Shown in pieces: positions 50,351 to 60,638 of a stretch of 64,000 nt of DNA; position 1 is the stretch's first letter; each line of letters starts with the position of its first letter. The translations under genes and the position numbers were made by a program. The notes below the pieces were generated by a model. That model searched no databases and was not told the DNA's origin. It saw nothing but the letters and a program-made list of their open reading frames with translations. Origin of the DNA: Blasia pusilla. Its lineage: Eukaryota > Marchantiophyta > Marchantiopsida > Blasiales. The stretch covers positions 13,702,001 to 13,766,000 of the forward strand of contig CM114273.1 of the NCBI GenBank assembly GCA_050084515.1, written 5' to 3'.

Positions 50351-50692
50351 GCGGCATCCATGACGCTAGATGTCACTGCATGGCGTACGATCCTACGTGT
50401 GTGCGAGATATTACCGACCGGAGTCCTCATGTTGGAGGGATGGGATGGTATGGTTTGGAAGGATCATGTGCGCAATTTTGCGCCATGTCATCTTCTGAAC
50501 ATGGACGGGATAGTGGATCCGAGCTTGGTAGTGGTACCTATGGGCTTGAGGTGTATGTTGTGCAGATCTACGAGGGGTGCAGCCACCATGTTGGTATGTG
50601 ATGGTTTTTCTCGAGGGTAGCATATATCATGTTTGATCTCCCCTCCTGATGTAGTTCCCACGGGACGATGGATGTGTCCGAGATGTGTATAG
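50351..50692 (+). pseudogene. C-terminal extension with PHD-like finger in element 2
   Basis: The integrase frame runs on after a TAG at 50348-50350. It reads RTILRVCEILPTGVLMLEG, then a Cys/His-rich segment at 50552-50686: CMLC, then LVCDGF, then HISC, then WMCPRC, with a stop at 50690. The spacing is that of a C4HC3 PHD finger. The fourth ligand (CDGC expected) is Phe, and a TAG at 50618-50620 stands where a Trp is usual. PHD fingers read histone H3 tails, so in an intact element it could guide integration. Confidence 0.65.
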
Positions 50693-50768
50693 GATAGTAG
50701 GTCATGTTAGGGAGATGTGATATTTTCTATTTGGAGTTAAGGGGATCCAACTACTAGCTAAGGGTGCA

Positions 50769-50900
50769 GTTGTGTGATCTCCATGTATATGTATGAGTTG
50801 ATTTCTGTACATGTATGGATCTACCGGTGTGTGGGGAAGATCGGTGTTGTGTGGTGTGAATGTGACCAGCGATGTATGTTGTGTAGCAATATGTATGCAC
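50769..50900 (+). repeat. 132-bp repeat left of the 3' LTR of element 2
   Basis: This segment (GTTGTGTGATCTCCATGTA...) is repeated with about 90% identity at 51389-51520, on the other side of the 3' LTR. The 5' LTR has no such neighbour. Confidence 0.8.
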
Positions 50901-50908
50901 ACTACAGT

Positions 50909-51388
50909 TGTCACATCTACGTAGCCGATAGGCCGAGATCTATTGTGGATAGGGCATAGGAGCTAGCGGACTGTCTTGAGTGTAACTTTGTCCCGCGATG
51001 TTGGATGAGGTTGAGGATAGGTCCGTTGTGTCAGGAACGTTATTTTTTACAACTTTCCTGTTGGGGTCTTTCACAGTCGGGTGACTTGTTGACTTGGTCA
51101 CCCGCCCCTGGTAACATGTGCTTGTAGGTTACTAAGAGGATATCTATTTTTAGGGGAAGAGCCTTTTGGCTCTTTCCAATCCTATAAAAGGGAGGAAGAT
51201 GGCTTTCCCAAGCCATTTTTCCCATGTTGGCCCATTGGAGTACCTCTATTGTATGTGTGTGACATAGGACTAGGGTGCTAGCGTCCGGATTCCTTGATAG
51301 TGTAGGGTGGACGAGGCTCAATACGCTGATGTAGATTGAGGAGTAGAGTTTTAGATCGGGTGTGCCATTTTTACTACTCTTTATTTTT
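50909..51388 (+). repeat. 3' LTR of element 2
   Basis: It starts TGTCACATCT and matches 41831-42309 with scattered substitutions. The hairpin and the TATA box (TATAAAAG near 51183) are conserved. Divergence of the two LTRs indicates an old insertion. Confidence 0.85.
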
Positions 51389-51520
51389 GTTGTGTGATCT
51401 CCATGTACATGTATGAGTTGATTTCTGTATATGTGTGGATCTACCCGTGTGTGGGGAAGATCGGTGTTATGTGGTGTGTATGTGACCAACGATGTATGTT
51501 GTGTACGATATGTATGCGCA
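51389..51520 (+). repeat. 132-bp repeat right of the 3' LTR of element 2
   Basis: Second copy of 50769-50900, directly abutting the end of the LTR. See the finding on this arrangement. Confidence 0.8.
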
Positions 51521-52417
51521 TGACATACACTCATTGGACAAGCGTGAAGCATCATACACAGACACAAGATAGTGGAGTATATTGTACCTTTGAGCATGAA
51601 TCATGAACATCACAACATGATACAAACGTGGTTGACGTGGTTGGGGGAAACTTCCATATTTTGTTGTATTAGAGGAGATTTTGTAGTTGGAATTTTGTAC
51701 ATTTCAAGTATTTACCTTACAATATTAATGTTGTCAGGTACTTCTACAAATGCATACTTGGTACAATTTCTTATGACAAGTGTGAAGTATTTAGACATTG
51801 AATTTGACATTAATGTACACATGAATTTTTTTCCAACAAGAGGATCAAGAGACCGATGGCCATTTGTATTTCCATCAAAGGTAGAGGTGTACTTCTACCT
51901 TGAGCATAAACCTTAAAAGAATGGAAGTTTGCAATGACATGTGTTCTTCATAGTGGATAGATCTTCCAAGCAACGAATAGAGTGTGATCCGATATATATA
52001 GATATGGAGATAGTAAAGTAAACACTATTTATCTAGATGAGTTATGATATGCTTAAAAATAGTTATTTATTGTCCAAAATATGTGTACATATCATTAGCA
52101 ACTCAATTACCTTGTGATCAACCATTTTAACTCATAATTATCCCTTTCCTCTTGTCTCTTGTCAAATTGCACAATTTTCCTCCCTTTGTGAGCTTATTTT
52201 GTCATTGACTCTAAATGTAATTATCCTATATGATGAATTTGGAGTTTTTGATGGTTCTCCTCAAAGGTTTAATTTTCTTGCATATTGAGATCTGATTCAC
52301 TCTTTTTTTAACTTCCCATTCCCCTACATTGCAAATAGCTACAATTCTGGCGCTCACACTAGCGGGAAACTTGAAAAGCGAGTTATGATCGCCGGGTCCA
52401 AGGAGGAACGACTTCAG
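51521..52417. other. AT-rich stretch, nothing supported
   Basis: A 114-codon frame at 51572-51916 has no recognisable domain. No other feature is seen. Confidence 0.4.
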
Positions 52418-53245
52418 TGTGACCCACCAAAGTTGCAACTTAGATTAGCTAGTCGCGAGACTAGGAAGGGCGGCACAAAAAGCCTTAGGTGAGAAAGGGA
52501 TGTAGCTACTCATATGAACATAGCCCAGGAAAACAAGGTTTGAGACCTTGAAGCCACGCGCTAAGACAAGGGCGAGAAGCAAGAAACATGTGAGTACTTA
52601 AGATGGGCAAGATGCCATGAAACTAGTCACGAAACGTAAAGGGCGGCAAGACAACCGGAAGATGCCAAATGGGGAGTCAAGACGGGCGCTAGCCATGAGA
52701 CACATGAAATTTGAATCTGAGTTCCAAGATGCATTGCGAAACCAAGAGTTGCATAAGCTACAAGGAGCATCCGCCAAGATATGGTGATGGATAACTAGTC
52801 AAACGATGGTCTACGGATTGCAAACCACATTTCGGTTGAGAGCCAAAATCAAGGGCCCCGGAGGGAAAATGGGGATGGTGGGATTCCCCCAAAGAACCCC
52901 ATAAGTACCTATAGAGGGGGAAACTCTCCCTTTCTACTCGCTCAAGCCCTTGAACAAGGAACTAACTATGATATGTGTTTGGTCGTGTTCCATTTTTGAG
53001 CTAAGAGGTGTCTTGAGAAATTAACCGACGGGCTACAATTTAGGCAAGAAACTTGGGGAGATTGTTCAAGAAGAGGCTTCGTAGGGAAACGCTACGTACT
53101 TGGGAAGACTCGACCCAATATCTTGTTGACTTCTAGGCTACCTACGGAACACGCAACCAATGGAGTCTTTGGGACTCAATCTAAGTCTTCCGCTTGCAAA
53201 GCTCAAGATCATGAGAGCTCGGAGGTGAAAGTAGGGGACGTAGAG
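52418..53245 (+). repeat. Diverged LTR-like segment related to element 1
   Basis: It begins TGTGACCCAC and shares ordered patches with the LTR at 9558-10556: GAGAGCCAAAATCAAGGGCCC against GAGGGCCACAATGAAGGGCCC (trimmed by eye), an AACCCC.(A)GAAGTAC / AACCCCATAAGTAC block, the following GGGGGAA block and a final AGTAGGGG.CG. No internal region adjoins. Similarity is partial and boundaries are estimates. Confidence 0.4.
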
Positions 53246-53989
53246 AGCGAAATCTCTGACGCCCAATCTTTATACCATTTCTATCCAAAACTATTTTGCT
53301 ATCAAGATTATCCAAAAATTGGATGTCGTACTCCTCTACATGACTCTGTGCACCTTTTACATCATCAACTTCAACCTTATTATCATTCCATTGCCTTGTA
53401 TTGATCCTAATATTTGTTTTTCTAAAAGAAAAGGGGAGAAAATAAACTCTTGGAAATCCTAAAACTTCCAAGTGATATTATCGTAACTCATTCATATCAA
53501 GATGAGGCTCCACTACACTTTTCTTCCTCTTTGAAGCATCATCCATGTTGGAAAGGACGATTGTAGATGTGACTTGGGAAAAGGAGAAGTAAGGAGTCTT
53601 CAAAGCATAATTATTTTTTCCAATAAATGGTGTGAGTATGAGTTATACACATGTGCGTAACTTGCAAATCCTTCCACTTGCAACTAATACTCACAAAAGA
53701 AACGTAATTTTTTAAGGTATATTCAACTTTTTTTTTTTGCTATTATTTTTTGTTGGCTACCAAAATTCGCAAAAACCTCATACTATCAAAATAAAAGTGC
53801 TCATAAATATTTTTTCAGTTGCAATAGATTCGCAAACATTACTTGTATTTCATATGCAAAGTTGTAGTCCAAGAGAAAATGGGGGAAATTTGACTTTTTC
53901 AACCTTCCAACCCCTTGTATTGATTATTAATTGAAATCCTTAGAATCTATAACATAGCCCAAGAATATTCAAATTTATATTTTTTGTCG

Positions 53990-54390
53990 TACTTCTTGCA
54001 ACTGTTTTTTAATATGGGCAAAGCATATACAACCAATTATCTAAAAGAATTCAAGATGATACTTATTTCCTATGAAGAAATATTCTATTATATATCTTTA
54101 TATGCATTATTTTTGTAAGCATTCGATTCATTGCACATGTAATTGCTTCTGCCCAATACATCTTAGGCATATTTTTCTCATTCTACATAATCCTTGTTGT
54201 TTGTATTATGTGTCGTTTCTTCCTCTCTACTACTCCATTATACTTTGGAGTAGAAGTACAAGTAATTTTCCTTATGGTACCATATTGTTGTTGGAAGGCA
54301 TTAAACTTATCTTCTCCCTTTGATCTCAATTAGAGAATGCAATGTTTAGATTGCTTCTCAACCACATTCTTGAAATTTAGGAACACAAGA
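53990..54390 (-). pseudogene. Ty1/copia integrase fragment
   Basis: Minus-strand reading gives KGEDKFNAFQQQYGTIRKIT, then STPKYNGVVERKKRHIIQTT (the copia 'TPQQNGVVERKNR' motif, near 54210-54260), then NEKNMPKMYWAEAITCAMNR. This is the C-terminal half of a copia integrase core. Stops interrupt it and both ends fade. It could belong to the same element as the RT fragment at 37.1-37.6 kb. Confidence 0.8.
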
Positions 54391-55285
54391 AAAGCTTTAA
54401 ATTTTACTTTCAATTTTTTTTTAGCTTTGTCCTTCTAGAGTTTTTATGATTGAAGAATACACAATACTCATTGCCACTCAAACTAAGTTGAGGTCTTGTT
54501 TAGACATTTATGTGTACACGCTCAAATTTTATGGATGCAAGTTTTTTTTTCTCAGAATTGGCCATATGACTTGCTATCCAAATTGATATTCATGATAAAA
54601 TTTTGAATGAGTACTAGGGAAGTGAAAGATGATACTCTAGTCACCATATTAGATCATCACATTATGTGGATGTTAGCTCATCGGATGACATGGACTACAA
54701 ACAAAATAATTGGTAGTGATATGCATAGCCATGTATATATTTGGAGTCATGGTGTAGTACTAGCCTAGACATTCATTCTATTTTTGGCAAGGTTTGATCA
54801 GATTGTATCCTATAAGAGGGAAACACGTGGCATGCTACAATTGCCATTTTGGTTATATGACTCTAGGAGTCATTTGTCCACTCCTCTAGCTTGTCTTATG
54901 TATGTCACTCACTCAACAGATTCCTCCTCCTCCTCTACGAAAAATGTAAGGAAAACTCAGCGGGCCAAGTAATCCGCCTTGGATTTGAATCTCTGTCACC
55001 CTGTATTGTAGGCAGGGTAGTGAGGGGTGGGGATAATTGTTGGATTTGAATTGTACTCTCCAGCCCCGCTCGCGGGATTCTGTGATTGCACTCTGAGGTT
55101 GTGACGGGTCTTGAAGTCAAATGAGAGAGAGTGAGAGCCATTCTTGCTCTACTTGTGAATTCTCAATTGATGTCCCGTACCTGCCTACTTGTTGTCCACT
55201 ATTGCTCGTTGTTGAGGAGTCGAGGATGGGCCATTTGATGTTTGTGGCTATTTCGTGCGAAAGGCCGGACTGGAATTTTTTCCGC

Positions 55286-55289
<4 letters not shown>
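54391..55289. other. Intergenic, nothing supported
   Basis: AT-rich to about 54780, then mixed sequence without a recognisable frame. Confidence 0.4.

Positions 55290-55365
<76 letters not shown>
55290..55365. repeat. (GA)n microsatellite 1
   Basis: About 38 uninterrupted AG/GA dinucleotides. Confidence 0.95.
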
Positions 55366-55368
<3 letters not shown>

Positions 55369-55389
55369 TCAAATGTTACATTTTCAAAT

Positions 55390-55684
55390 CTTGCTTTAGC
55401 TTTAGCCGCACATTATAGGGATTGAATCGGCTGGTTTTTTAGTACAATTTTTCTATTCTTAATTCTTTATGATCACATCCTTTTGAGTCGTGGTAGTTGC
55501 ACCTTTATAAGAGAGATACATAGAGATTAATTTTTTAGCTTGAATACAACGAGGCATTTTCTATTCTTGCTTTAGCCGTAGTTTCTAGGGACTGAATAGC
55601 TTATCATCTGAGTAAAATTTTTGAGTTCCCAATTCTTTTTTATCGCATCCTTTTGAGGCGTAGTTTGGGCACCTGTGTGTGGGA
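55390..55684. repeat. Tandem pair of about 115-bp repeats between two (GA)n tracts
   Basis: Copies at 55390-55504 and 55566-55684 share CTTGCTTTAGC, TAGGGA(T/C)TGAAT, AATTCTTT, CACATCCTTTTGAG or CGCATCCTTTTGAG, and GCACCT in the same order, roughly 75-80% identical by eye. Microsatellite 1 lies before the first copy and microsatellite 2 after the second. Confidence 0.7.
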
Positions 55685-55758
55685 GAGAGAGGGCTGGATA
55701 GAAATGGTGTCTTAGGGCTGCACTGAAATGGTGTCTTACGATTGAGAGAGACAAGTGG

Positions 55759-55762
<4 letters not shown>

Positions 55763-55823
<61 letters not shown>
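55763..55823. repeat. (GA)n microsatellite 2
   Basis: About 30 uninterrupted AG dinucleotides. Confidence 0.95.
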
Positions 55824-55827
<4 letters not shown>

Positions 55828-58135
55828 GTCTCACAAACGCACAGAGAAATTTTTAGTGCACTTGTTTACAGTTGGCAAACTGGATCACTCCAACCCGAAA
55901 GATCCCATCTTGGTAGTTCAATCTGATGCATTGATCGTGACATTTCGAAGGGGAAACACGCGTCTTGGAGCAAATTTAGGCGTCACCAAAATTTAGTTCA
56001 ATATTCATACACTTAAATTTGGTTTAAACTGCTTGTAGCCATTGCCCATGTCCAGAATTGAAGGGAGATAGGTTGGAGGGATGGAAGAAGTTCTTCTAAC
56101 AACTTGTGCATAATTGTACATAATTCCAAGTTTAGGAGAGAAAATCCAACTTAGGATGATGGGAGTTTGATTGCGTGCAGATAAGTATAAATTCTCTTAA
56201 AAAAATTTTCATTTATGTGCTAAAATTTGACTTTCTTACTAATGTTATATAAATGACATCCACTACTAGTAACTAAAATTCGAGACGCCTTTAGTGGGGG
56301 AATGCCCCCTTCTTCCTTTTCTGGTCTTGTTGTGGCCTTCAGGTTTTGACTCTTCGAGTCCCCCTCTTTTGTACTTCCGATGGGTTTTCCATCAATCGTT
56401 TTTATCGAAGTGCACCCAATCCCATTCGTCTGGCTCTTGCCAAGTCGCAATCGGGATATCCGCGACTGGAATCGATCCTTGTCGGTTGGAAATATGTGGT
56501 AAAATGGTCGCTACTTTGCGCTCTGTGTTTTGAAGGCGCGAATTAATTTCGGATCTCACGAATACGGTCCGTTCGATTCGGAACCCTCAAGCCGGGTCCG
56601 GTCCTAAATGTGCACCCGTCGCTAGACAGCCGAGATGACGGCGAGGGAAAGGAAGCCACTTTCCGTCGTGTCTTCCCGCGCAGATCTTTCGGACGAGAGA
56701 AGAGCGGGGAGCGGAGAAAAAGGCATGGCCTTGATTCTCACCCGCTTCAATTCCCGCGTCTCAAACTTCTACGTACACGTCACCACCACGCGAACCAGCT
56801 CACCGGCTAACGACGGTGTTACGTGTCGCGAGACAATTTCCCGCATGGGAGAGTGCCACGCAGCTCTTTATTACGTCCTCACTCGCTCGCAAGTTACCAC
56901 CGAGGGCGGGCGGCTGCCCATCCGCATGGAGCGGACGGAATGCCTTGCAAGTATGGGGGACATCCCGAGGCGTTTCTTGCATGACCATCCCTCGGTCCTG
57001 TCTTCAGGTCGAGATTGGACGGCATCGCAACGCACGCAGCAGTAGGAGGCTTCCTTGAAGTTCCTTCCAAGATCGGACGACGCCCCCGGGTTTTGTTCAT
57101 TCGGTCCGCTGGACGGACGTTTGCATTAGTGACTGCACATATCCGGGCAGCATAACGACGAGGGTTTGTATCCCGGTTTCTAGGGCCGGGAACCTGGGAG
57201 ATTAGGGGAGGGTCGGGAGATCCGGGTCCAAAGAGAAAGAAAGAGCGAGATTTCTTTTTATTAGTCAACATTAAAGTGTGAAGATTAATTTCCGAATTAG
57301 GGAATGTGGTCTCAACTGATTTTAGAGAACATAAAGGTTCGACCAAAATTACTACTTTTGCAACAACTATGCGGCCCGGTTTCAGGTTTTGAGAAAGGAA
57401 AATAAGAAGTAAGGAGAAGCCCTCGTGTAACACGAGAGGAGAACACTACATTCACAAAGAGATTAATTAATATGGAGGAGTGAGTTTGTTATTATTAATA
57501 TCCATAGTTAAAGGAGAATTCATCCACGGCTGAAAAATCTGCACTCCGAATCATTAGGCCATATTCCGACAGTGTTTGAGAGCTAAGTTGATTTGGAGTG
57601 CAGAGAATGCAAAATGCAAGTAATTCCACGATTATTTAGAAAATAAGAATGGGATCTATTTTAATAATTGTCCGCCCTCTCCATGCCGGTGTTACTCCCT
57701 TCATGACATGAACTCTATTTTCCACGTTGTGATGCCGTATTATAATTTTTTCATAGAAATTTAAATAAACCAGGGCTTTTGGTTTCAATTTGAATCGACT
57801 GAAATTTAGGGCTTTCTTTGCATTTTTATCAAATTGCGGCCGAAGTTGAGTAAACTTTAATTCACCGGGAAAGTAGTGGGGAAAAACTACTATGAGTGTG
57901 AAAAGAGCTAAAAATTCATTGGAAGTTCATATCAAGGGCCAGAAAAAATTACACAACTAATGCTATCACATGTTTCTTTTCAACTTTGACTAGAATTAAG
58001 CAAAACTCGTTTTAGTATGAAAATGGAGACCCAAATCCTCGAGCAACCATAGTGGACTCCAATGGAATTTCATGGAAGTGATGAAATGTTCAAAGTGTAA
58101 TTATTTAGATTACTAATATAATGTGTAAATACTAA
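55824..58135. other. Intergenic with a GC-richer island
   Basis: 56520-57130 is GC-richer than its surroundings, with overlapping frames on both strands (136 codons at 56635-57045 +, 179 codons at 56894-57433 -). None shows a domain I know, so coding is not supported. 57240-58135 is AT-rich. Confidence 0.35.
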
Positions 58136-58180
58136 TCACGGGTGATTAGTAATTATAATATAATTATTAATCACCCGTGA
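58136..58180. repeat. Near-perfect inverted repeat, 20-bp arms
   Basis: The arms TCACGGGTGATTAGTAATTA (58136-58155) and 58161-58180 are reverse complements with one mismatch around a 5-nt spacer. The whole is AT-rich apart from the CACGGGTG ends. Confidence 0.8.
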
Positions 58181-58446
58181 GAAGGGCATTTTGTTTTTTA
58201 ATTTAATTTTAGTTGCTGTGTTATGTTAATTTAGTTTTTTTCACGGGAAGAAACAAAATATATTCGGTTTGGGGAAGGGGTCCTCGAACCAACTCCTTTA
58301 TTTATATAAATTATCATTTATATTTACCTAATGTAAGTCTTGTGAGGCACGGATTTTTTTTTTTATAATTAATTAAAAATTTTCATTGAAAGATAAATCC
58401 TAAAAGATAAAAATTTTGCTTAAGGAGTTTGCGAAATGAAAGGCAC

Positions 58447-58479
58447 TCTCGTCTATTATTACATCTGTAATAGACGAGA
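58447..58479. repeat. Hairpin, perfect 12-bp stem
   Basis: TCTCGTCTATTA (58447-58458) is the reverse complement of 58468-58479, with a 9-nt loop. Confidence 0.75.
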
Positions 58480-60638
58480 AGACAAATAGTTCCTCAGGAT
58501 GCCGAGGATCCTGGGCTGACAACGAATCTCAGATTGCCACGTGGATGTAATCGTCTCGATCGTGCAGTTCGACGGCGCCTATCGAGGTGAGCGTGCTCTT
58601 TGTTGCGTTTGATAGTGCGAGGGAGAAGTGGGAAGAACTTACTGATGAGGAGATATTTAGGTACTTCAGTGGGACTCAATAGATGAAATATGGCGATGGT
58701 TGGTCCTGAGGCTCCTGCCGGTGCCTGGAAGGAAAGCTCCAATTAAAAGTTGTCTGCACGAATAGTTTGTCTCGCCTACAGACTGTTTTCTTTATCAGTG
58801 CAAGGACGACACAAAGTTGAGTTTCTTTCTCTTTTCCTTCAAGTTTCTTAAGGAAAGCGGCCATAATTGATGTCGTACAAACCAGCTCATGCAAATCATT
58901 AGACAGAGCTACGACGATGTAGCGTTGCGCCTGGTTGGCTTTAGTAGATCAGTTTTTTGGTTGTTTGTTAACCTTGGAGCATGTGTTTCTGGAGACCAAA
59001 TCGCATCCTCTTTCCTTCGATTGGAGTGTGCTCTGTGTGATTCATGATGTCTTTTGTACCCGTGACACTTCATTGTCTAGTCATGTTAGAATAGCTCAAG
59101 GTTTTTTTTTCTTTTTTCTCCCAAAGGCCTCTCGACGAAACGGTGACATCTCCTAAATGGTCATTGATATAGTAAAGATGCTGCAGTCGTAATGTCTGAA
59201 GCTTTCTCCTCAATCACATCGATAGAGGGAACTATTAACTCCGGGGTGTCTGGAGTGTTTCTACAAGAGAAATCTGCCGAGGACAATCACTGCAAAGTGA
59301 TTGTCTCTCCTTTCGCAGCAAGTGTCCCGTTTCGGACCTCTGCAGGGGGTAATGTTTTGTAATCGAAGAGCGAGTCACAGACGACACTATGCTTCACTAA
59401 ACTGCGATCCTCGAGATGTGCGTTTAGGAAAATTAATGTATGGCCTCGGAAATATATGCCAATCGAATTTCCCGGAAATTATCCCCGTCATTTTGCCTAC
59501 TACGAAAACGAAACCCTGCAGACAAGCGTACAGCAAGCGTCTTTTCGAGCTGACTCTACACCAGAATTTCTGTGCACAAGTGTTATTGGAGGGAATCATT
59601 GCGACTATTTCGGATTTCAAGAGGATTCACTATGAGCTTGGCAGAATCCGGTGGTTGTGGCCGTGAGAGTCTTGTTCCCGGAAAGCTTTCATGATAAGAT
59701 GATATGTTAATTTGTGTAGTATCAGGTCTGTTGACGCCGCAAGTAGGGGCAACTTGCTAGATTGTCTCGAAGCTTCCAGCTATGGGATATTTTGTTGTTT
59801 AGGAGTTCAAAACTCGGGATCACTTTCCGCTTCCTACTATGCACATGTAATCGAATTGCATTGCTCGAGTACTTTAGGTAGCGCACGTATCCATTACGAG
59901 TCCATCTCTGCCAGTAATATCCACCATCATCTGGTTAATCTCTCCAATTAGCCGCTACGTTTAGCCTCGTCCCCTTCCCGTGTATCGTGTCGAGTGTCAT
60001 CGACACGACACATTACCTATGGTGCATACGGGCGTAACCAAAAGTACTCGAGCAATAACCAATAAACGACGAGGCGTACGGGAGGACGGCGTTGCTCATT
60101 GAGAGGGTTTACTTCGGGGTCGGCAAAATGCGATTTCTGAGTCTTTTCCAAATTCCCTGCCTGACAAACGTCTAATCGGGATTCCACTGTATCATCGAAG
60201 ATTCTCTGTATGACCGTTCTGTCTCTGGTTCGTCATCCTTGCCTCTTTCGTAGGGAGGCGCCTCTTCCCTCTCTGCCTGAGTAGCGCCAACACTGGCCTT
60301 CACTAACTTTGCTGGCTAGTATGACTGGATGTGGTTGCCAAGGTCGTCGAAACGTTTGGCGGAGAAGTCTCGTATTTGTCTGAGGAGATTCATGCCTGTC
60401 GTCAGGGATTTTCAAACTCGGGCGAGGTGCATCGTTCAAAATTTTACATTCAAGTGTCGAGAAAAGTATGGGATGCCTATGTATTGTTCTGGCTTCCGGA
60501 GAAAGGAAATCTGGATAATTAGGTTGATTGGTATGAACTCCATCGTACCGCTGTAGTTTATAGGTGCAAGGCGAGGGCGTGGCGTATATGCGCTCTTATC
60601 AGCGAAAGTGTGGCCATAAGTCATCTTCCGGATAAGAG
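58480..60638. other. Upstream of the DWARF27-like gene, nothing firm
   Basis: A 63-codon frame at 60331-60522 (reads VVAKVVETFGGEVSYLSEEI) looks mildly coding and could be an upstream exon or uORF; I cannot connect it. Other frames here have no recognisable domain. The promoter of the gene at 60639 should lie in the last few hundred bases. Confidence 0.35.

Larger units (their letters stand above)
41831..51388 (+). mobile_element. Ty3/gypsy element with DNA methyltransferase and PHD finger (element 2)
   Basis: The element is bounded by direct repeats of about 480 bp (41831-42312 and 50909-51388), both starting TGTCACATCT. In order it contains a non-coding leader, gag with a zinc knuckle (about 43933-44945), a protease-like segment (about 45640-45770), a C5 cytosine methyltransferase domain (46387-47340), reverse transcriptase (about 47770-48715), RNase H (about 48747-49100), integrase (about 49470-50350) and a PHD-like finger (50552-50686). 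PR-RT-RH-IN is the Ty3/gypsy order; the methyltransferase and PHD are extra. Stop codons are numerous and frameshifts fewer, so the copy is dead. Retrotransposon-borne cytosine methyltransferases are known from dinoflagellates and charophyte algae. Confidence 0.85.

Noticed and set aside
55121-55399. Frame ending in a long Arg-Glu repeat
   Set aside because: It is the translation of the (GA)n microsatellite.
56894-57433. 179-codon minus-strand frame
   Set aside because: It overlaps a plus-strand frame of similar length in a GC-richer island, and neither shows a known domain; probably chance.
60331-60522. 63-codon frame upstream of the D27-like gene
   Set aside because: It reads like protein, but no similarity is known to me and no splice path to the D27-like exons is evident.
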